Origin: Thermogutta sp.
Lineage (GTDB): Bacteria; Planctomycetota; Planctomycetia; Pirellulales; Thermoguttaceae
Direction: 5' to 3'
Assembly: GCF_014359955.1 (NCBI RefSeq)
Contig: NZ_JACIYL010000229.1
Span: forward strand, 1 to 5,722
DNA length: 5,722 nucleotides
Part shown: positions 5,551-5,722 of the stretch, piece by piece
Position numbering within the stretch: position 1 is the first letter of the stretch
Layout of the letters: the number at the start of each line of letters is the position of its first letter
The notes under the pieces: model-generated
What the model was told of the DNA's origin: nothing
The model's database searches: none
Seen by the model: only the letters and a program-made list of their open reading frames with translations
Program-made: the position numbers and the translations under genes

Positions 5551-5722
5551 GACACTATTCGAGAACGTTCCTGGCCGGTTATGTCGCTCCCATTCGATGC
5601 AAGCGCCTGAACCAGAACAGGGCACAAGCCAATTGGATGATACCCAGATAGTTGAATGAATGCTTGTCGTAGCGGACCAGGATCGCGCGGCACTTGGAAA
5701 GCCATGGCATCAGTCGCTCGAC
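5551..5722 (-). mobile_element. IS5-family insertion sequence, one end only
   Basis: RND coding similarity stops at 5550 and foreign sequence begins at about 5551 with GACACTATTCGAGAACG, the likely outer end (inverted repeat). It is 28 nt from the transposase stop, a normal distance for such elements. The gene side ends in TTTA, compatible with the short TA, TNA or YTAR targets used by IS5-family groups. The other end lies beyond the window, so the second inverted repeat and the target duplication cannot be checked, and the boundary is accurate only to a few bases. Confidence 0.75.
5579..5722 (-). CDS. IS5-family DDE transposase, C-terminal 47 residues
   Basis: The minus-strand frame entering from the right edge encodes 47 residues to TAA at 5581-5579. 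It starts VERLMPWLSKCRAILVRYDK and continues with NYLGIIQLACALFWFRRL. This is the conserved tail of IS5-family (IS427-like) transposases, whose usual form is VERTxxWLxxxRxLxVRYEK...YLxLxQLACALIWxRR. The Glu of VER, at the very edge of the window, is probably the last acidic residue of the DDE catalytic triad. The tail is uninterrupted and well conserved, so the copy may be intact or only recently inserted, but most of the gene is outside the window. The transposase runs opposite to the gene it interrupts. Confidence 0.88.
   Translation of the reverse strand, partial: VERLMPWLSKCRAILVRYDKHSFNYLGIIQLACALFWFRRLHRMGAT

Noticed and set aside
5511..5705. Minus-strand frame of 64 codons starting in the IS and crossing the junction
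   Set aside because: It is in a different frame from the recognisable transposase tail and reads across the IS boundary into the RND gene.

Overview
The window reads as bacterial DNA, most likely from a planctomycete. The basis is the gene set: an ECF-type sigma factor followed by a tiny soluble Cys/His protein, preceded by a helical-repeat plus FHA protein and a membrane-anchored coiled-coil protein. From memory of family knowledge, not from a search, this set is typical of Pirellulales-like planctomycetes. Genus cannot be named from the sequence.

Layout. (1) Positions 1-377 hold no confident gene. There is a short minus-strand ORF coupled by TGATG to the gene before it, a competing overlapping frame, a weak hairpin plus T-tract, and possibly the start of another minus-strand gene running off the left edge. 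(2) Positions 378-4223 are five closely packed minus-strand genes. In transcription order they are a one-TM coiled-coil protein (268 aa), a signal-peptide/two-TM protein (223 aa), a helical-repeat + FHA protein (450 aa), a sigma-70/ECF factor (205 aa) and a zinc-finger-like anti-sigma candidate (75 aa). Gaps are 96, 15, 37 and 20 nt, so they look like one operon. (3) Positions 4224-4697 are a divergent intergenic region with candidate promoters on both strands, a short leader ORF with a good ribosome-binding site, and an inverted repeat just before the next start. (4) Positions 4698-5550 are the first ~284 codons of an RND efflux permease on the plus strand, broken by an in-frame TGA, a one-base deletion in a G tract and an insertion. 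(5) Positions 5551-5722 are the inserted sequence: one end of an IS5-family element with the 3' end of its transposase on the minus strand.

Inferred working picture. The minus-strand operon is a candidate signalling module: two envelope proteins, an FHA scaffold, and a sigma factor with a soluble zinc-binding partner that may hold it inactive. The RND gene on the other side is decaying and is very unlikely to make a working pump. Its loss appears unrelated to the operon apart from the shared divergent region.
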